Below, in pieces: positions 46,544 through 56,041 of a stretch of 64,000 nucleotides of DNA. Where the stretch lies: positions 1 to 64,000 of the forward strand of contig VGEP01000006.1 in the NCBI GenBank assembly GCA_016869215.1. The letters are read 5' to 3'. How positions within the stretch are numbered: the stretch's first letter is position 1; each line of letters begins with the position of its first letter. The notes below the pieces were generated by a model. The model made no database searches. It was not told the origin of the DNA and was given only the letters and a program-made list of their open reading frames with translations. The translations under genes and the position numbers were made by a program. The DNA comes from Alphaproteobacteria bacterium (lineage in GTDB: Bacteria > Pseudomonadota > Alphaproteobacteria > Rhizobiales > Xanthobacteraceae).

Positions 46544-46733
46544 ACGGGAGCATTCGGCAGGCGGGGCACAGATAAGGTGCCTGCTTTCGCCTTGTCAACG
46601 ACGGCGGGGCCGCCGCCCGGCAACCGCCGATCCGGCCCTATACAGCCCCCGCCCCTTGGGCTAATCGGGGCTGGCGCAAGCGCCCGAATCCAACGCGCCC
46701 GGGTGCCCGAACCCGCCAACCGCGACGCCCGTC

Positions 46734-47708
46734 ATGACGCTGCAAGCCAACAACGACACGCTGATCACGATCTTCGGCGGTTCCGGCTTCCTCGGCCGCC
46801 ATCTGGTGCGGGCGCTGGCGAAGCGCCACTACCGCATCCGGGTCGCGGTGCGGCGGCCGGACCTGGCGCACCATCTCCAGCCGCTCGGCCGCGTCGGCCA
46901 GATTCACGCGGTGCAGGCGAACCTGCGCCACGCCGATTCGGTCGCAGCCGCCGCGCGCGGCGCCGATATCGTGATCAATCTCGCGGGCATCCTGTTCGAG
47001 CGCGGGCGGCAGCGCTTCGATGCGGTGCAGGCCTACGGCGCCGAGCAGGCGGCGCTGGCCGCGTCGGCCCACGGCGCGCGCATGATCCACGTCTCGGCGA
47101 TCGGCGCGGACCCGCAATCGACCTCGGCCTACGCCCGCAGCAAGGCCGCGGGCGAGCAGGCCGTGCTCGCCGCCGTGCCGGAGGCGACGATCTTCAGGCC
47201 CTCGATCCTGTTCGGTCCGGAGGACGACTTCTTCAATAAGTTCGCCTTTATGGCGCGCATGCTACCTGCGTTGCCGCTGGTCGGCGGCGGGCACACGCGC
47301 TTTCAGCCGGTGTTCGTCGGCGACGTCGCGGAGGCCATTGCGCGCGCGGCTGACGGTGAAGCGAAACCAGGAACGATCTACGAGCTCGGCGGGCCGGAGG
47401 TGAAGACCTTCAAGGAGCTGATGGAATACGTGCTCGAAACGACCGGGCGCAAACGGCTCCTGATCCCGATGCCATTCGCGCTTGCGCATCTCAAGGCGCT
47501 GGTGCTGCAGTTTGCGCCGAAGCCGCTGCTCACGCCGGACCAGGTGGAGCTGCTCAAGACCGACAACGTCGTCTCCGCCGCGGCGCAGGGCGAGGGCCGC
47601 ACCTTGCGCGGCCTCGGCATCGAGCCGACCGCGATGGAGGCGGTGGTGCCGAGCTATCTCTGGCGCTTCCGCAAGACCGGGCAGTTCAAGACCGGGCGGG
47701 CCGCTTAA
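46734..47708 (+). CDS. Complex I NDUFA9-subunit-like NAD(P)-binding protein
   Basis: A 324-residue atypical short-chain dehydrogenase with Rossmann motif ITIFGGSGFLGRHLVRAL, ADIVINLAG, VSAIGAD, SAYARSKAAGEQ (YxxxK) and FRPSILFGPEDDFFNKF. It belongs to the group related to the mitochondrial complex I NDUFA9 subunit, common in alphaproteobacteria. Here it precedes the convergent uppP gene, also a frequent alphaproteobacterial order. Its exact role in bacteria is unclear. Confidence 0.9.
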   Translation: MTLQANNDTLITIFGGSGFLGRHLVRALAKRHYRIRVAVRRPDLAHHLQPLGRVGQIHAVQANLRHADSVAAAARGADIVINLAGILFERGRQRFDAVQAYGAEQAALAASAHGARMIHVSAIGADPQSTSAYARSKAAGEQAVLAAVPEATIFRPSILFGPEDDFFNKFAFMARMLPALPLVGGGHTRFQPVFVGDVAEAIARAADGEAKPGTIYELGGPEVKTFKELMEYVLETTGRKRLLIPMPFALAHLKALVLQFAPKPLLTPDQVELLKTDNVVSAAAQGEGRTLRGLGIEPTAMEAVVPSYLWRFRKTGQFKTGRAA

Positions 47709-47711
47709 GTT

Positions 47712-48518
47712 TCATAAGCCCAGCGCCAGCCCGATCAGCCCGATCGAGCCGACGATCACCCGCCACCATGCGAACAGCGCGAAGCCGTGGCGGCTCACGT
47801 AGTCGAGCAGCGACTTCACCACGAACCAGCCGGAAACGAACGAGGTGGCGAAGCCGACCGCGACCAGGATCGTATTGTCCGCGGTCATCAGCTTGTGGTT
47901 CTTCATCAGGTCGTAGGCGAAGGCGCCGGCCATGGTCGGCATGGCGAGGAAGAACGAGAACTCCGCCGCCGAGCGCTTGTCCGACCCAAGGAGCATCGCC
48001 GAGACGATGGTCGCGCCGGAGCGCGACACGCCCGGGATCATGGCGAAGCACTGGAACACGCCGATGGCGAGATACATACGCATCGGGAATTCTTCCGCGT
48101 GCCGGTAGCGCGGCTTCAGCTCCAGTTGATCGACCCACAGCAGCACCGCACCGCCCGCGATCAGCGTGAAGCAGACGATCCACGGGTTGAACAGCACGCC
48201 CTTGATGAAGCCATGCGCGGCCGCCCCGACCAGAGCCGCCGGCAGGAACGCCACCAGGATACCGATGACGAAGCGCCGCGCGTCGGCGTCCGAGAACATG
48301 CCCAGAAACAGCCGCCACAGCCGGATGAAATAGATCGAGAGAATCGCAAGGATCGCGCCGAGCTGGATCAGCACAGCAAAGGTCTTGCCGAAGTCGTCGT
48401 CGTCGAAGCCGAAAAAGCGCTGGATCAGCAGCAGGTGGCCGGTCGAGGACACCGGAATGAATTCGGTCAGGCCCTCCACCAGCCCGAGGAACACGGCTTT
48501 GAGAATATCGAGAGTCAC
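47712..48518 (-). CDS. uppP: Undecaprenyl-diphosphatase
   Basis: An integral membrane phosphatase that recycles undecaprenyl pyrophosphate to the carrier lipid for peptidoglycan and other polymers; also confers bacitracin resistance. The 268-residue protein has both catalytic motifs, [17 protein letters not shown] (15-31) and [10 protein letters not shown], and multiple membrane helices. Stop codons of uppP and the NDUFA9-like gene are only 3 bp apart. Confidence 0.97.
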   Translation of the reverse strand: MTLDILKAVFLGLVEGLTEFIPVSSTGHLLLIQRFFGFDDDDFGKTFAVLIQLGAILAILSIYFIRLWRLFLGMFSDADARRFVIGILVAFLPAALVGAAAHGFIKGVLFNPWIVCFTLIAGGAVLLWVDQLELKPRYRHAEEFPMRMYLAIGVFQCFAMIPGVSRSGATIVSAMLLGSDKRSAAEFSFFLAMPTMAGAFAYDLMKNHKLMTADNTILVAVGFATSFVSGWFVVKSLLDYVSRHGFALFAWWRVIVGSIGLIGLALGL

Positions 48519-48651
48519 AATCGGCTCCGGCTATGCGTGAGTTCGAAACGTCGAGGTTGAATCGGTCGGGTCCGTGCTTTTGGCGCAACCGACCGCATGG
48601 GGCAATGGCCCCTGCGCCTTCACGTGCCGAGCCGGCATACGCTTTCGCCAA

Positions 48652-48684
48652 GAAATGCGCGGAGAAATGCGCGGAGAAATGCGT
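48652..48684. repeat. 12-bp tandem repeat upstream of gst
   Basis: GAAATGCGCGGA occurs at 48652-48663 and 48664-48675, followed by a partial third unit GAAATGCGT (48676-48684). It lies 51 bp upstream of the gst start. No known binding site is recognised. Confidence 0.7.
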
Positions 48685-48735
48685 TAGGCTTACGCGCGAC
48701 TGATTCTCGCCGCGTCGGCACCCTATCCAGGCTCC

Positions 48736-49428
48736 ATGCTGACCCTGTTCCATCACCCTTTCTGCCCGCATTCGCGATACATCCGGCTGGCGCTCGCCGA
48801 GCACCGCCTGGAGGCGCACATGGTCGAGGAACGGCCGTGGGACCGCCGCGAGGAATTCCTGACGCTCAATCCCGCCGGCACCGTGCCGGTCCTTCTGGCG
48901 GAGGGCTATCCGCCGGTGCCGGGCGTGGCGACGCTCACCGAGTTTCTCGACGAGATCAAAGGTTCGGAGCTTTACGAGCACCGGCTGATGCCGCTGGAGC
49001 TCGGCCGCCGGGTCGAGGTGCGCCGCCTGGCGTCCTGGTTCAACGAGAAGTTCTTCGACGAGGTCAGCGGCCCGCTCGCCACCGAGCGCTTTTTCAAACG
49101 CCACATGCGCATCGAGCAGGGCGGCGGGCCGCCGGACACCGACGCAATCCGTGCGGCGCGCGCCAACGTCCGCTATCATCTTGCCTATATCGGGTGGCTG
49201 GTGCGCACCCGCGACTGGCTGGCCGGCGAGCGCATGACGTTTGCCGATCTCGCGGCTGCGGCCCATATCTCGGTGGTCGACTATCTCGGCGACATGCCAT
49301 GGAACGAAGACGAGGCGGCGAAGACCTGGTACGCGCGGGTGAAGTCGCGCCCGTCGTTCCGGCCGATCCTGGCCGAGACCTGGCCGGGCATGACGCCGGC
49401 GTCGACCTACGCCGACCTGGACTTCTGA
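48736..49428 (+). CDS. Glutathione S-transferase family protein
   Basis: A 230-residue GST. The N-terminal thioredoxin-like domain carries [16 protein letters not shown] with a Cys active site (CPHS) and PAGTVPVLL (cis-Pro). The C-terminal helical domain contains [18 protein letters not shown]. The Cys-type site suggests a beta/omega-like or maleylacetoacetate-like reductase activity over classical conjugation. It ends in an 18-bp tandem duplication shared with the start of queG. Confidence 0.9.
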   Translation: MLTLFHHPFCPHSRYIRLALAEHRLEAHMVEERPWDRREEFLTLNPAGTVPVLLAEGYPPVPGVATLTEFLDEIKGSELYEHRLMPLELGRRVEVRRLASWFNEKFFDEVSGPLATERFFKRHMRIEQGGGPPDTDAIRAARANVRYHLAYIGWLVRTRDWLAGERMTFADLAAAAHISVVDYLGDMPWNEDEAAKTWYARVKSRPSFRPILAETWPGMTPASTYADLDF

Positions 49429-49447
49429 AAGAATCTGGACTTCTGAA
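49417..49447. repeat. Tandem duplication at the gst-queG junction
   Basis: CTGGACTTCTGAA occurs at 49417-49429 and again at 49435-49447, an 18-nt period. The first copy contains the gst stop TGA; the second contains the CTG that aligns with the queG N-terminus overlapping a second TGA (CTGA). Confidence 0.8.
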
Positions 49448-50570
49448 CGATCCCCACGCCATCAAAACCGCGCTGATCGACGAAGCGCGAAAGCGCGGCT
49501 TCGCCACCATCGGCGTCGCGCGTCCCGACGCCATTCCCGAAGCGGCCGAACGGCTGAAGCAATTTCTCGAACGCGGCGAATACGGCGACATGGACTGGAT
49601 GGCGGCGAGCGCCGGGCGGCGCGGCGACCCGCGCACGCTATGGCCCGAGGTGCGCTCGGTGATCATGCTCGGCGTCAACTACGGGCCCGCGCACGATCCG
49701 CTTGCGGTGCTCAAACAGCGCGACCGCGGTGCGGTCTCGGTCTATGCCCAGGGCGACGACTATCACGAAATCATCAAGCCGCGCCTGAAAGATCTCGCGC
49801 GCTGGCTGATCGCGCGTGCCGGCGGCGACGTGAAGGTGTTCGTCGATACCGCCGCGGTGATGGAGAAGCCGCTCGCCGCGGCGGCGGGCCTCGGCTGGCA
49901 AGGCAAGCACACCAATCTCGTCTCGCGCGAGTTCGGCTCGTGGCTGTTTCTCGGATCGATCTTCACCACGCTGGAGCTGCCTCCCGACGCCGCCGATGCA
50001 GATCATTGCGGCTCGTGCCGCTCATGTCTCGACGTCTGTCCGACTGAAGCGTTCACGGGCCCTTACATGCTCGATGCACGGCGCTGCATTTCGTACCTCA
50101 CCATTGAGCACAAGGGACCCATTCCGCACGAGTTGCGCGAAGCGATGGGCAACCGCGTCTACGGCTGCGACGACTGCCTCGCGGTGTGCCCGTGGAACAA
50201 GTTCGCGCAGGCCTCGCACGAGGCGAAGCTCGCTTCGCGCGAGGTGCTTCGCGCGCCGAAGCTTGCCGATCTGGTGCGGCTCGACGACGACACATTTCGC
50301 GCGCTGTTCGCCAAGACCGCGGTCAAGCGCACCGGCCGCGACCGCTTCGTGCGCAACGTGCTGATCGCGATCGGCAACGCCGGCGATCCTTCGCTTGCAC
50401 AAGAAGCCGAGCGCCTGATCGGCGACGCCTCGCCGCTCGTGCGCGGGGCTGCGGTCTGGGCGCTGTCGCGGCTCGATCCGGCACGGCTTGCGGCGCTGGC
50501 GCCGCAGCACCGCGCGGGCGAGGCCGATCCCGGCGTGGCGGGAGAGTGGGCGGCGGCGCTTCCGGCCTGA
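49443..50570 (+). CDS. queG: Epoxyqueuosine reductase QueG
   Basis: A B12-dependent, Fe-S enzyme for the last step of queuosine synthesis in tRNA. The 375-residue product has the cobalamin-binding N-terminal region, [16 protein letters not shown], and two 4Fe-4S clusters [12 protein letters not shown] and [11 protein letters not shown], followed by a HEAT-like C-terminus. The frame has no ATG/GTG/TTG at the family N-terminus; a CTG at 49443 ([11 protein letters not shown]) aligns with the usual Met. The next ATG (about 49590) would remove some 50 conserved residues, and upstream starts would lie far inside gst. Confidence 0.9.
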   Translation: MNDPHAIKTALIDEARKRGFATIGVARPDAIPEAAERLKQFLERGEYGDMDWMAASAGRRGDPRTLWPEVRSVIMLGVNYGPAHDPLAVLKQRDRGAVSVYAQGDDYHEIIKPRLKDLARWLIARAGGDVKVFVDTAAVMEKPLAAAAGLGWQGKHTNLVSREFGSWLFLGSIFTTLELPPDAADADHCGSCRSCLDVCPTEAFTGPYMLDARRCISYLTIEHKGPIPHELREAMGNRVYGCDDCLAVCPWNKFAQASHEAKLASREVLRAPKLADLVRLDDDTFRALFAKTAVKRTGRDRFVRNVLIAIGNAGDPSLAQEAERLIGDASPLVRGAAVWALSRLDPARLAALAPQHRAGEADPGVAGEWAAALPA

Positions 50571-50627
50571 TGGCACGCGCACGCCTGCGTGCTAGGCTTT
50601 TCCCAAACAACCGACAGAGGAAACGCC

Positions 50628-51599
50628 ATGTCCAGGCTCACACGCCGATCCATGGTGGCCGGGCTTTCGGCCGCCGCCGTGCTTCTGCCGCACCGCGCAC
50701 TCGCCTGGCCGGACCGTCCGATCACCATGACCCATGGGCTTGCGCCCGGCGGCGGCGTCGACGTCACTGCACGTCTCGTGGCGGAAGGCCTGTCGCGGCG
50801 GCTTGGCCAGCAGGTGGTCGTGGAATCAAAGACCGGCGCCGGCGGCACCATCGCGGCGGCGCAGATCGCGCGCGCCAACCCCGACGGCTATTCGCTCGGC
50901 TTCGTTCCAAGCTCACATGCGGTCACGGCCGCGATGTACAAGGCGCTGCCCTACAAGGCGCTCGACGACTTCACCGTCGTCGGCCAGGCGACGTCGTTCC
51001 CGTTCATTTTCGTCACCCATCCCGAGCATCCGATCAAGACGCTGCCCGACCTGATCAAGGAGGCGCGCTCGCGCTCGACGCCGCTGCTCTGCGGCGTGCC
51101 GGGGCAAGGCACGTCGCAGCACCTGCTGCTGGAGCACTTCACTCGGCTCGCAAAGATCAAAGTACAGCAGGTGCCGTTCCGCGGCGGCGCGATGGCGCTG
51201 ACGGAACTGCTTGGCAAGCGCATCGACTTCCTGATCGACCCGCCGATCGTGCTGCTATCGAACGTCAGGGCCGGCAAGCTGCACGCCATCGCGGTCACCG
51301 GCCCGACGCGATTCGCCGGCCTGCCAAACACCGCGACCGTGGCCGAGGCCGGGTTCCCGGGATTTGCCGTCACGTCCTGGATGGGGGTCGTCGCACCGGC
51401 GAAATTGCCGAATGCGGTCGTCACGCGGTTGAACACGGAGCTTGCGGCGCTGGTCGCAGAACCGGCTGTGGCGGAGCGTATCCGCGCGCTGGGCAGCGAA
51501 CCGGCGCCCGGCAAGCCCGAGCAGTTCAGGGCGCTGATTGCGGCCGACATCGCGCGCTGGACTGCCGTGGTCGCGGACGCCAACATCGACAAGATTTGA
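50628..51599 (+). CDS. Tripartite tricarboxylate transporter substrate-binding protein (TctC/Bug family)
   Basis: A 323-residue periplasmic binding protein. The leader MSRLTRRSMVAGLSAAAVLLPHRALAW has a twin-arginine-like start and cleavage near ALAW. The mature part shows the Bug pattern WPDRPITMTHGLAPGGGVD, GAGGTIAAAQIARANPDGY and VPFRGG. Bug proteins bind carboxylic acids; no TctA/TctB membrane partners are adjacent, which is common for orphan Bug genes. GAGG precedes the ATG. Confidence 0.9.
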   Translation: MSRLTRRSMVAGLSAAAVLLPHRALAWPDRPITMTHGLAPGGGVDVTARLVAEGLSRRLGQQVVVESKTGAGGTIAAAQIARANPDGYSLGFVPSSHAVTAAMYKALPYKALDDFTVVGQATSFPFIFVTHPEHPIKTLPDLIKEARSRSTPLLCGVPGQGTSQHLLLEHFTRLAKIKVQQVPFRGGAMALTELLGKRIDFLIDPPIVLLSNVRAGKLHAIAVTGPTRFAGLPNTATVAEAGFPGFAVTSWMGVVAPAKLPNAVVTRLNTELAALVAEPAVAERIRALGSEPAPGKPEQFRALIAADIARWTAVVADANIDKI

Positions 51600-51630
51600 C
51601 GGCAGCGGCCGTCGTCGTCAACGTGGTTTG

Positions 51631-52506
51631 ATGTCGACGCTGGTCTGCCTTGGGCTTGGTTATTGCGCCCGGCACTATGTCGCCGCGTTTGGCGCGCGTT
51701 TCGCGCGCATCGTCGGCACGTCGCGCGAGCCCCCCAAGAGCGGGGAGCCGTCGGTAACGATGCTTGCCTTCGACGGCGTGGCGGCATCGCAGGAATTGCG
51801 TGCCGCCGTCGCCGATGCATCCCATCTCCTGATCTCCGCCGCGCCAGGCGAGAGCGGCGATCCGGTGCTCGCGGCGCTGCGAAACGACATCGCGAACGCC
51901 CCGCAGCTGCAGTCGGTCGTCTATCTGTCGTCGCTCGGCGTCTATGGCGATCACGGCGGCGCATGGATCGACGAGACGGCGCCGACGATTCCCGCGCACG
52001 CCCGCGGCGCTTCGCGCGCCGGCGCGGAACAGGCGTGGCAGGCGCTCGGCAGCGCACGCAACGTGCCGGTCGCGATCCTGCGCCTCGCCGGAATCTACGG
52101 GCCGGGCCAGAACGCCTTCGTCCGTCTTCGTGCGGGCCGCGCGCACCGCATCGCCAAGCCCGGCCACGTGTTCAACCGCGTGCACGTCTTCGACATTGCG
52201 CAGGCCATCGAGGCGTCGTTCGCGCGCGGCTTCGGCGGCATCGTCAACGTCACCGACGATCTGCCCGCGCCGCCCGGCGACCAGATCGTGTTCGCGGCGC
52301 AACTGCTCGGGATCGAGCCGCCGCCGGAAATTTCACTCGAAGAAGCCGAGCGTACCCTGCCTCTGTTCGTGCTCAGCTTCTATCGCGGCTGCGCGCGGGT
52401 GCGGAACGAACGGCTCAAGCGCGACCTTGGCGTGGCGCTGCGCTATCCAACCTTTCGCGAAGGACTTGCAGCGATTTTCGAATCCGATTTCGCCAACACG
52501 AATTGA
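51631..52506 (+). CDS. SDR-family NAD-dependent epimerase/dehydratase, YeeZ-like
   Basis: A 291-residue extended SDR with Rossmann motif LVCLGLGYCARHYVAAFG, LLISAAPGESGDPVL, YLSSLGVYGDHGG and LRLAGIYGPGQNA. The catalytic YxxxK is not obvious: the position after GVYGDHGG reads ARGASRAGAEQAW, so Tyr/Lys may be missing, as in several YeeZ-like proteins. Role unknown. It follows the TctC gene by 31 bp in the same direction. Confidence 0.8.
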   Translation: MSTLVCLGLGYCARHYVAAFGARFARIVGTSREPPKSGEPSVTMLAFDGVAASQELRAAVADASHLLISAAPGESGDPVLAALRNDIANAPQLQSVVYLSSLGVYGDHGGAWIDETAPTIPAHARGASRAGAEQAWQALGSARNVPVAILRLAGIYGPGQNAFVRLRAGRAHRIAKPGHVFNRVHVFDIAQAIEASFARGFGGIVNVTDDLPAPPGDQIVFAAQLLGIEPPPEISLEEAERTLPLFVLSFYRGCARVRNERLKRDLGVALRYPTFREGLAAIFESDFANTN

Positions 52507-52521
52507 CCGCACGAGGCCAGC

Positions 52522-53298
52522 TCACATCTCCGCCACTGCCGCAATCAAACGCTCGATGTCCTCCGGCCGCGACAGGCGGTGATCGCCGTCCTTCACCAGC
52601 GTCAGCACCACGTCGTCGTGGGCAAGCCGCGAGCTGAGCTCGATGGCGTGCTGCCAGGGCACGTCGGGGTCCTTCACGCCTTGCAGGATGCGCACCGGAC
52701 AGCCGGTCTCGATCAGCCCGCCGAGCAGGAGGTGCCGCCGCCCCTCCTCGATCAACTCGCGGGTGATCGGATAGGGCTCCTCGGAATATTCCGACGGCCG
52801 CAGCCAGGCGCCCTCGGTCTCGATCTGCCGACGCACCTGCGGCGTGAACCGCTTCCACATCAGCTCTTCCGTGAAGTCGACCGCGGGCGCCAGCAGGACC
52901 ATGCCCGCGACAGGCCCCACTGCCGCCTCGGCGCGCCGCCGCAGCTCCCGCGACAGCAGCAGCGCGATCCACCCTCCCATCGACGAGCCGACCAGGATTT
53001 GTGGACCGCGGGCGAATGCCCCGAACACTGCGGCCGCGTCCTCAAGCCAGCACCCGATGGTGCCGTCGGCGAACGCTCCGCCGGATTCGCCATGCCCCGA
53101 ATAGTCGAACCGGATGCAGGCCCGGCTATTGGCTGCGGCCCAGGCGTCCAGGGCCGCAGCCTTGGTCCCCTGCATGTCGGACTTGAAGCCCCCCAGCCAG
53201 AATACCCCGGGCGCCGCGCCGTCCCGAATTCGCACCGCAATACGGCGGGCGGCCGCGCCGGTTCCCACATCGAGAAATTTGAGGCAACAATCGCTCAT
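52522..53298 (-). CDS. Alpha/beta hydrolase, ABHD10-like
   Basis: A 258-residue serine hydrolase with GVFWLGGFKSDMQGTKA, FDYSGHGESGG, nucleophile VGSSMGGWIAL, acid residue in LQGVKDPDVPW and DGDHRLSR for the histidine. This set is like the bacterial relatives of mitochondrial ABHD10, an S-depalmitoylase and glucuronide esterase. The start MSDCCLKFLDVG (53298) is chosen; 11 further codons are open. Convergent with the epimerase gene. Confidence 0.87.
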   Translation of the reverse strand: MSDCCLKFLDVGTGAAARRIAVRIRDGAAPGVFWLGGFKSDMQGTKAAALDAWAAANSRACIRFDYSGHGESGGAFADGTIGCWLEDAAAVFGAFARGPQILVGSSMGGWIALLLSRELRRRAEAAVGPVAGMVLLAPAVDFTEELMWKRFTPQVRRQIETEGAWLRPSEYSEEPYPITRELIEEGRRHLLLGGLIETGCPVRILQGVKDPDVPWQHAIELSSRLAHDDVVLTLVKDGDHRLSRPEDIERLIAAVAEM

Positions 53299-53411
53299 GG
53301 CTTTAAGACCTTGGGCCGGCTGCGGCCGCAACCGGACGTTTCGCCGTCCGTGTTTCGCCGCAAGCGCCCACCGAACGCAAGAGGCATGCGAGCGGACGGG
53401 CGGCGGAACGA

Positions 53412-54653
53412 GTGAGTAACCGGGGCTTGCCGATGGCGATCGACGCCGCAGACGTTGCCGAGACGCGCGTGCTGCCCCGCACGCTCGCCGGCGCGACCGT
53501 GCTGCAAATCGTGCCGGCGCTGCGCGACACGTCGCAGGTGCGGACCACCATCGGCGCCGCGCGCGCGCTGGTGCAGGTCGGCGCCCGGGCCATTGTCGCC
53601 GGCGAACGCGGCGACCTGGTCGACGACCTGAAAGCCTTTGGCGGCGAATGGCTGCCGTTCGCCAGCACGACGTTCAATCCCGCCAAGCTGCGCGCCAACG
53701 CCGCCGCCCTGGACCGTTTCGTCGCGGCGGAGCGCGTCGACATCGTCCATGCCAAGAACGCGGGCGCCGCCTGGAGCGCGCTGGTCGCCACCGACCGCAA
53801 CTCGATCTGCCTGATCACGGACCTGCCCGACCTGCCGCGGCGGCGCATGTGGCTGGCGTCGATCTATCTCGGCGCGCTGAGCCGCGGCGACCGGGTGATC
53901 TCACACTCCATGTACAACGCGCGCCCGATGATCGCGCGCCACCGCATTCCGGTCGAACGCGTCAGCGTCATTCCGCGCAGCATCGATCTCGAATATTTCG
54001 ATCCGGCGACTATCCAGACCGACCGCATTGCCGCGCTGCGCCGGGCCTGGGGCATTCCGTCCGGCATGCGGATCGTGCTGGTGCCCGGGCGTATCGCGCC
54101 GTGGAATGGGCACATGACGCTGGTCCACGCCGCGCGCCTGCTGTCGGACAACGGCTTCACGGACGTGACCTTCGTCATGGTGGGCGACGACCGCCGCCAC
54201 CGCCGCTCCGCGCGCGCTTTCTGGAAGAGGGCGCAGGAGCAAAACGTGGACGCGCTGTTTCGCATGGTCGGACACCACGAGGACATGCCGTCCGCTTACG
54301 CCGCCGCCGATCTTGTCGTCGTTCCTTACACGTCCGCGCCGGTGTACGGCCGTGTGGTTGCGGAGGCGCAGTCGATGGCGCGTCCAGTCGTCGCAACCAC
54401 GGTCGGGCCGCTGCCCGAAAACATGCTCGCGCCGCCACGCATCGCCGAAGAGCTGCGCACCGGCTGGGACGTACCGCCTGGAAACCCGACGGCGCTCGCA
54501 CGCGCGCTCGCGGACGCGCTCAGCCTGGACGATTCCGAGTTCCGCGCCATGGCCGCCAGGGCGCGCGCGTTCGCCCAATACATGTTCTCGCCGCACCGCG
54601 CCGCCGCCGCGACGCTGGAGATCTATGCTTCGCTGCTGGAGACGCAGGGATAA
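53412..54653 (+). CDS. GT4-family glycosyltransferase 1
   Basis: A 413-residue GT-B glycosyltransferase. The N-terminal domain has RTTIGAARALVQVGARAIVAGERGDL and VDIVHAKNAGAAW; the C-terminal GT4 part has VLVPGRIAPWNGHMTLVHAARLL, MVGHHEDMPSAYAAADLVVVP. The EX7E motif is altered: the first Glu position is Pro in PVYGRVVAEAQ. GTG 53412 or ATG 53433 may start it. Together with the next gene it forms a pair of related transferases, probably acting on LPS or another surface glycan. Confidence 0.88.
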   Translation: MSNRGLPMAIDAADVAETRVLPRTLAGATVLQIVPALRDTSQVRTTIGAARALVQVGARAIVAGERGDLVDDLKAFGGEWLPFASTTFNPAKLRANAAALDRFVAAERVDIVHAKNAGAAWSALVATDRNSICLITDLPDLPRRRMWLASIYLGALSRGDRVISHSMYNARPMIARHRIPVERVSVIPRSIDLEYFDPATIQTDRIAALRRAWGIPSGMRIVLVPGRIAPWNGHMTLVHAARLLSDNGFTDVTFVMVGDDRRHRRSARAFWKRAQEQNVDALFRMVGHHEDMPSAYAAADLVVVPYTSAPVYGRVVAEAQSMARPVVATTVGPLPENMLAPPRIAEELRTGWDVPPGNPTALARALADALSLDDSEFRAMAARARAFAQYMFSPHRAAAATLEIYASLLETQG

Positions 54654-54721
54654 GTCCGAACCCGGTTGCGCCGCTCGCCTGGGCCCATTATCAACGGGCG
54701 GCCGGCCGCGGCGATGCGTCG

Positions 54722-55951
54722 ATGAACGCCCCGCATTTGGCGAAGGATTCGCCGCCGGTTGCGCCCTATGAACTTCCCGGCCGCGCGCTCACCGTCCTGA
54801 TCGCCGTGCCGACGCTGGAGTCCGGAGCCGCGGATGCCGGCGCGCTCGGTCTCGTTCGCATCCTGTCCGCTGCGGGCCATCGCACCATCGTTGCCTCTCG
54901 CGGCGGCCCGCTCGCCGCGGACGTTCGCGAAGCAGGCGGCGAGTGCATCACGCTCGACATGGCCAGCCGCAACCCGATCGCGATGCTGCGCAACACAGTG
55001 GCGCTTGCCCGGCTGGTGCGCGAACGCGGATGCGACATCGTGCATGCGCACGGCCGCGCGCCGGCGTGGTGCGCGTATATTGCGGCGCGTGTCACAGGCG
55101 TTCCGTTCCTGACCACGTGGTACAAGGGCTTCCGCGAACAGAACGCGTTCAAGCGTATCTACAATCGCGTTATGGCGCGTGGCGACCGCGTGATCGCGGT
55201 CAGCGACCAGCTCGCCGAGCTGATTAACGAGCGTTACGGCACGCCGTTCGACCGTATCGCAGTGGTGCCGTCCTGCGTCGATCTCGGACGCTTCGATCCT
55301 GCGGCGGTGCCGGAGGAGCGCGTGCGGGCGGTGCGCCGCGCCTGGGGCGTCGCCGACGATGCCCGCGTCATCCTCTCGGTCGGGCGCATGCGGCACCGCA
55401 AGGGACACCACGTCATGGTGCGGGCGGCCGTCAGGCTCAAGGCCATGGGCCTCAAGGATTTCGTCTGCGTTTTCGCGGCTGAGGATCAGGGCACCCGTTA
55501 CGCCGCCGAACTCTGGGACAGCGTGCTCGCCGCCGGCTGCAGCGACGTGATCCGCATGACCGGCCCGCTCGACGATCCGCCTGCGGCCTATGCAGCGGGG
55601 GCGGCGGTGGTGTCGGCGGCGGTACAGCCGGAAGGCCTGCAGCGGGCGCTGCTCGAGGCGCAGGCGATGGAGCGCCCGGTGGTCGTGTCCGATGCCGCAG
55701 CGGGCGGGGACGTGGTGCTGACCCCGCCAGCGGTCGGCGACGACCGGATCACCGGTTTGCGGTTCTCAACCGGCGATGACGCGGCCCTGGCGGCGGCCCT
55801 GATCCGGCTGTTTTCCATGCCCGATCCGGCGCGGCGGGCCATGGGGCAGCGCGGGCGCGCCTGGGTGCTGGGGCATTTCAGCCTCACCGCCGCCGCCGAG
55901 CAGACGCTGCGGCTTTATGCCGACGTGGCTGGCGGTACAAAAGCCGCCTGA
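54722..55951 (+). CDS. GT4-family glycosyltransferase 2
   Basis: A 409-residue GT-B enzyme, paralogous in layout to the preceding gene. It includes TLESGAADAGALGLVRILSAAGHRTIVASRGGPL, CDIVHAHGRAPAW, ILSVGRMRHRKGHHVMVRAAV and a complete EX7E motif (EGLQRALLEA). ATG 54722 (MNAPHLAKDS) lies 68 bp after gene 1. The substrate is unknown; the pair followed by infC suggests chance adjacency to the translation cluster. Confidence 0.88.
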   Translation: MNAPHLAKDSPPVAPYELPGRALTVLIAVPTLESGAADAGALGLVRILSAAGHRTIVASRGGPLAADVREAGGECITLDMASRNPIAMLRNTVALARLVRERGCDIVHAHGRAPAWCAYIAARVTGVPFLTTWYKGFREQNAFKRIYNRVMARGDRVIAVSDQLAELINERYGTPFDRIAVVPSCVDLGRFDPAAVPEERVRAVRRAWGVADDARVILSVGRMRHRKGHHVMVRAAVRLKAMGLKDFVCVFAAEDQGTRYAAELWDSVLAAGCSDVIRMTGPLDDPPAAYAAGAAVVSAAVQPEGLQRALLEAQAMERPVVVSDAAAGGDVVLTPPAVGDDRITGLRFSTGDDAALAAALIRLFSMPDPARRAMGQRGRAWVLGHFSLTAAAEQTLRLYADVAGGTKAA

Positions 55952-56041
55952 CCGGGGACTAATTAGGCCGCAACGGCGTTGACTTATGCGCCGATAGTCC
56001 CGATTCTCACCGCTCGCGAAACAACCCAGGAGATCGCCGCC

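Noticed and set aside
48597-49442. Upstream extension of the queG frame over gst
   Set aside because: The frame is open by chance opposite gst codons; the translated extension has no similarity to QueG and gst is clearly coding in another frame.
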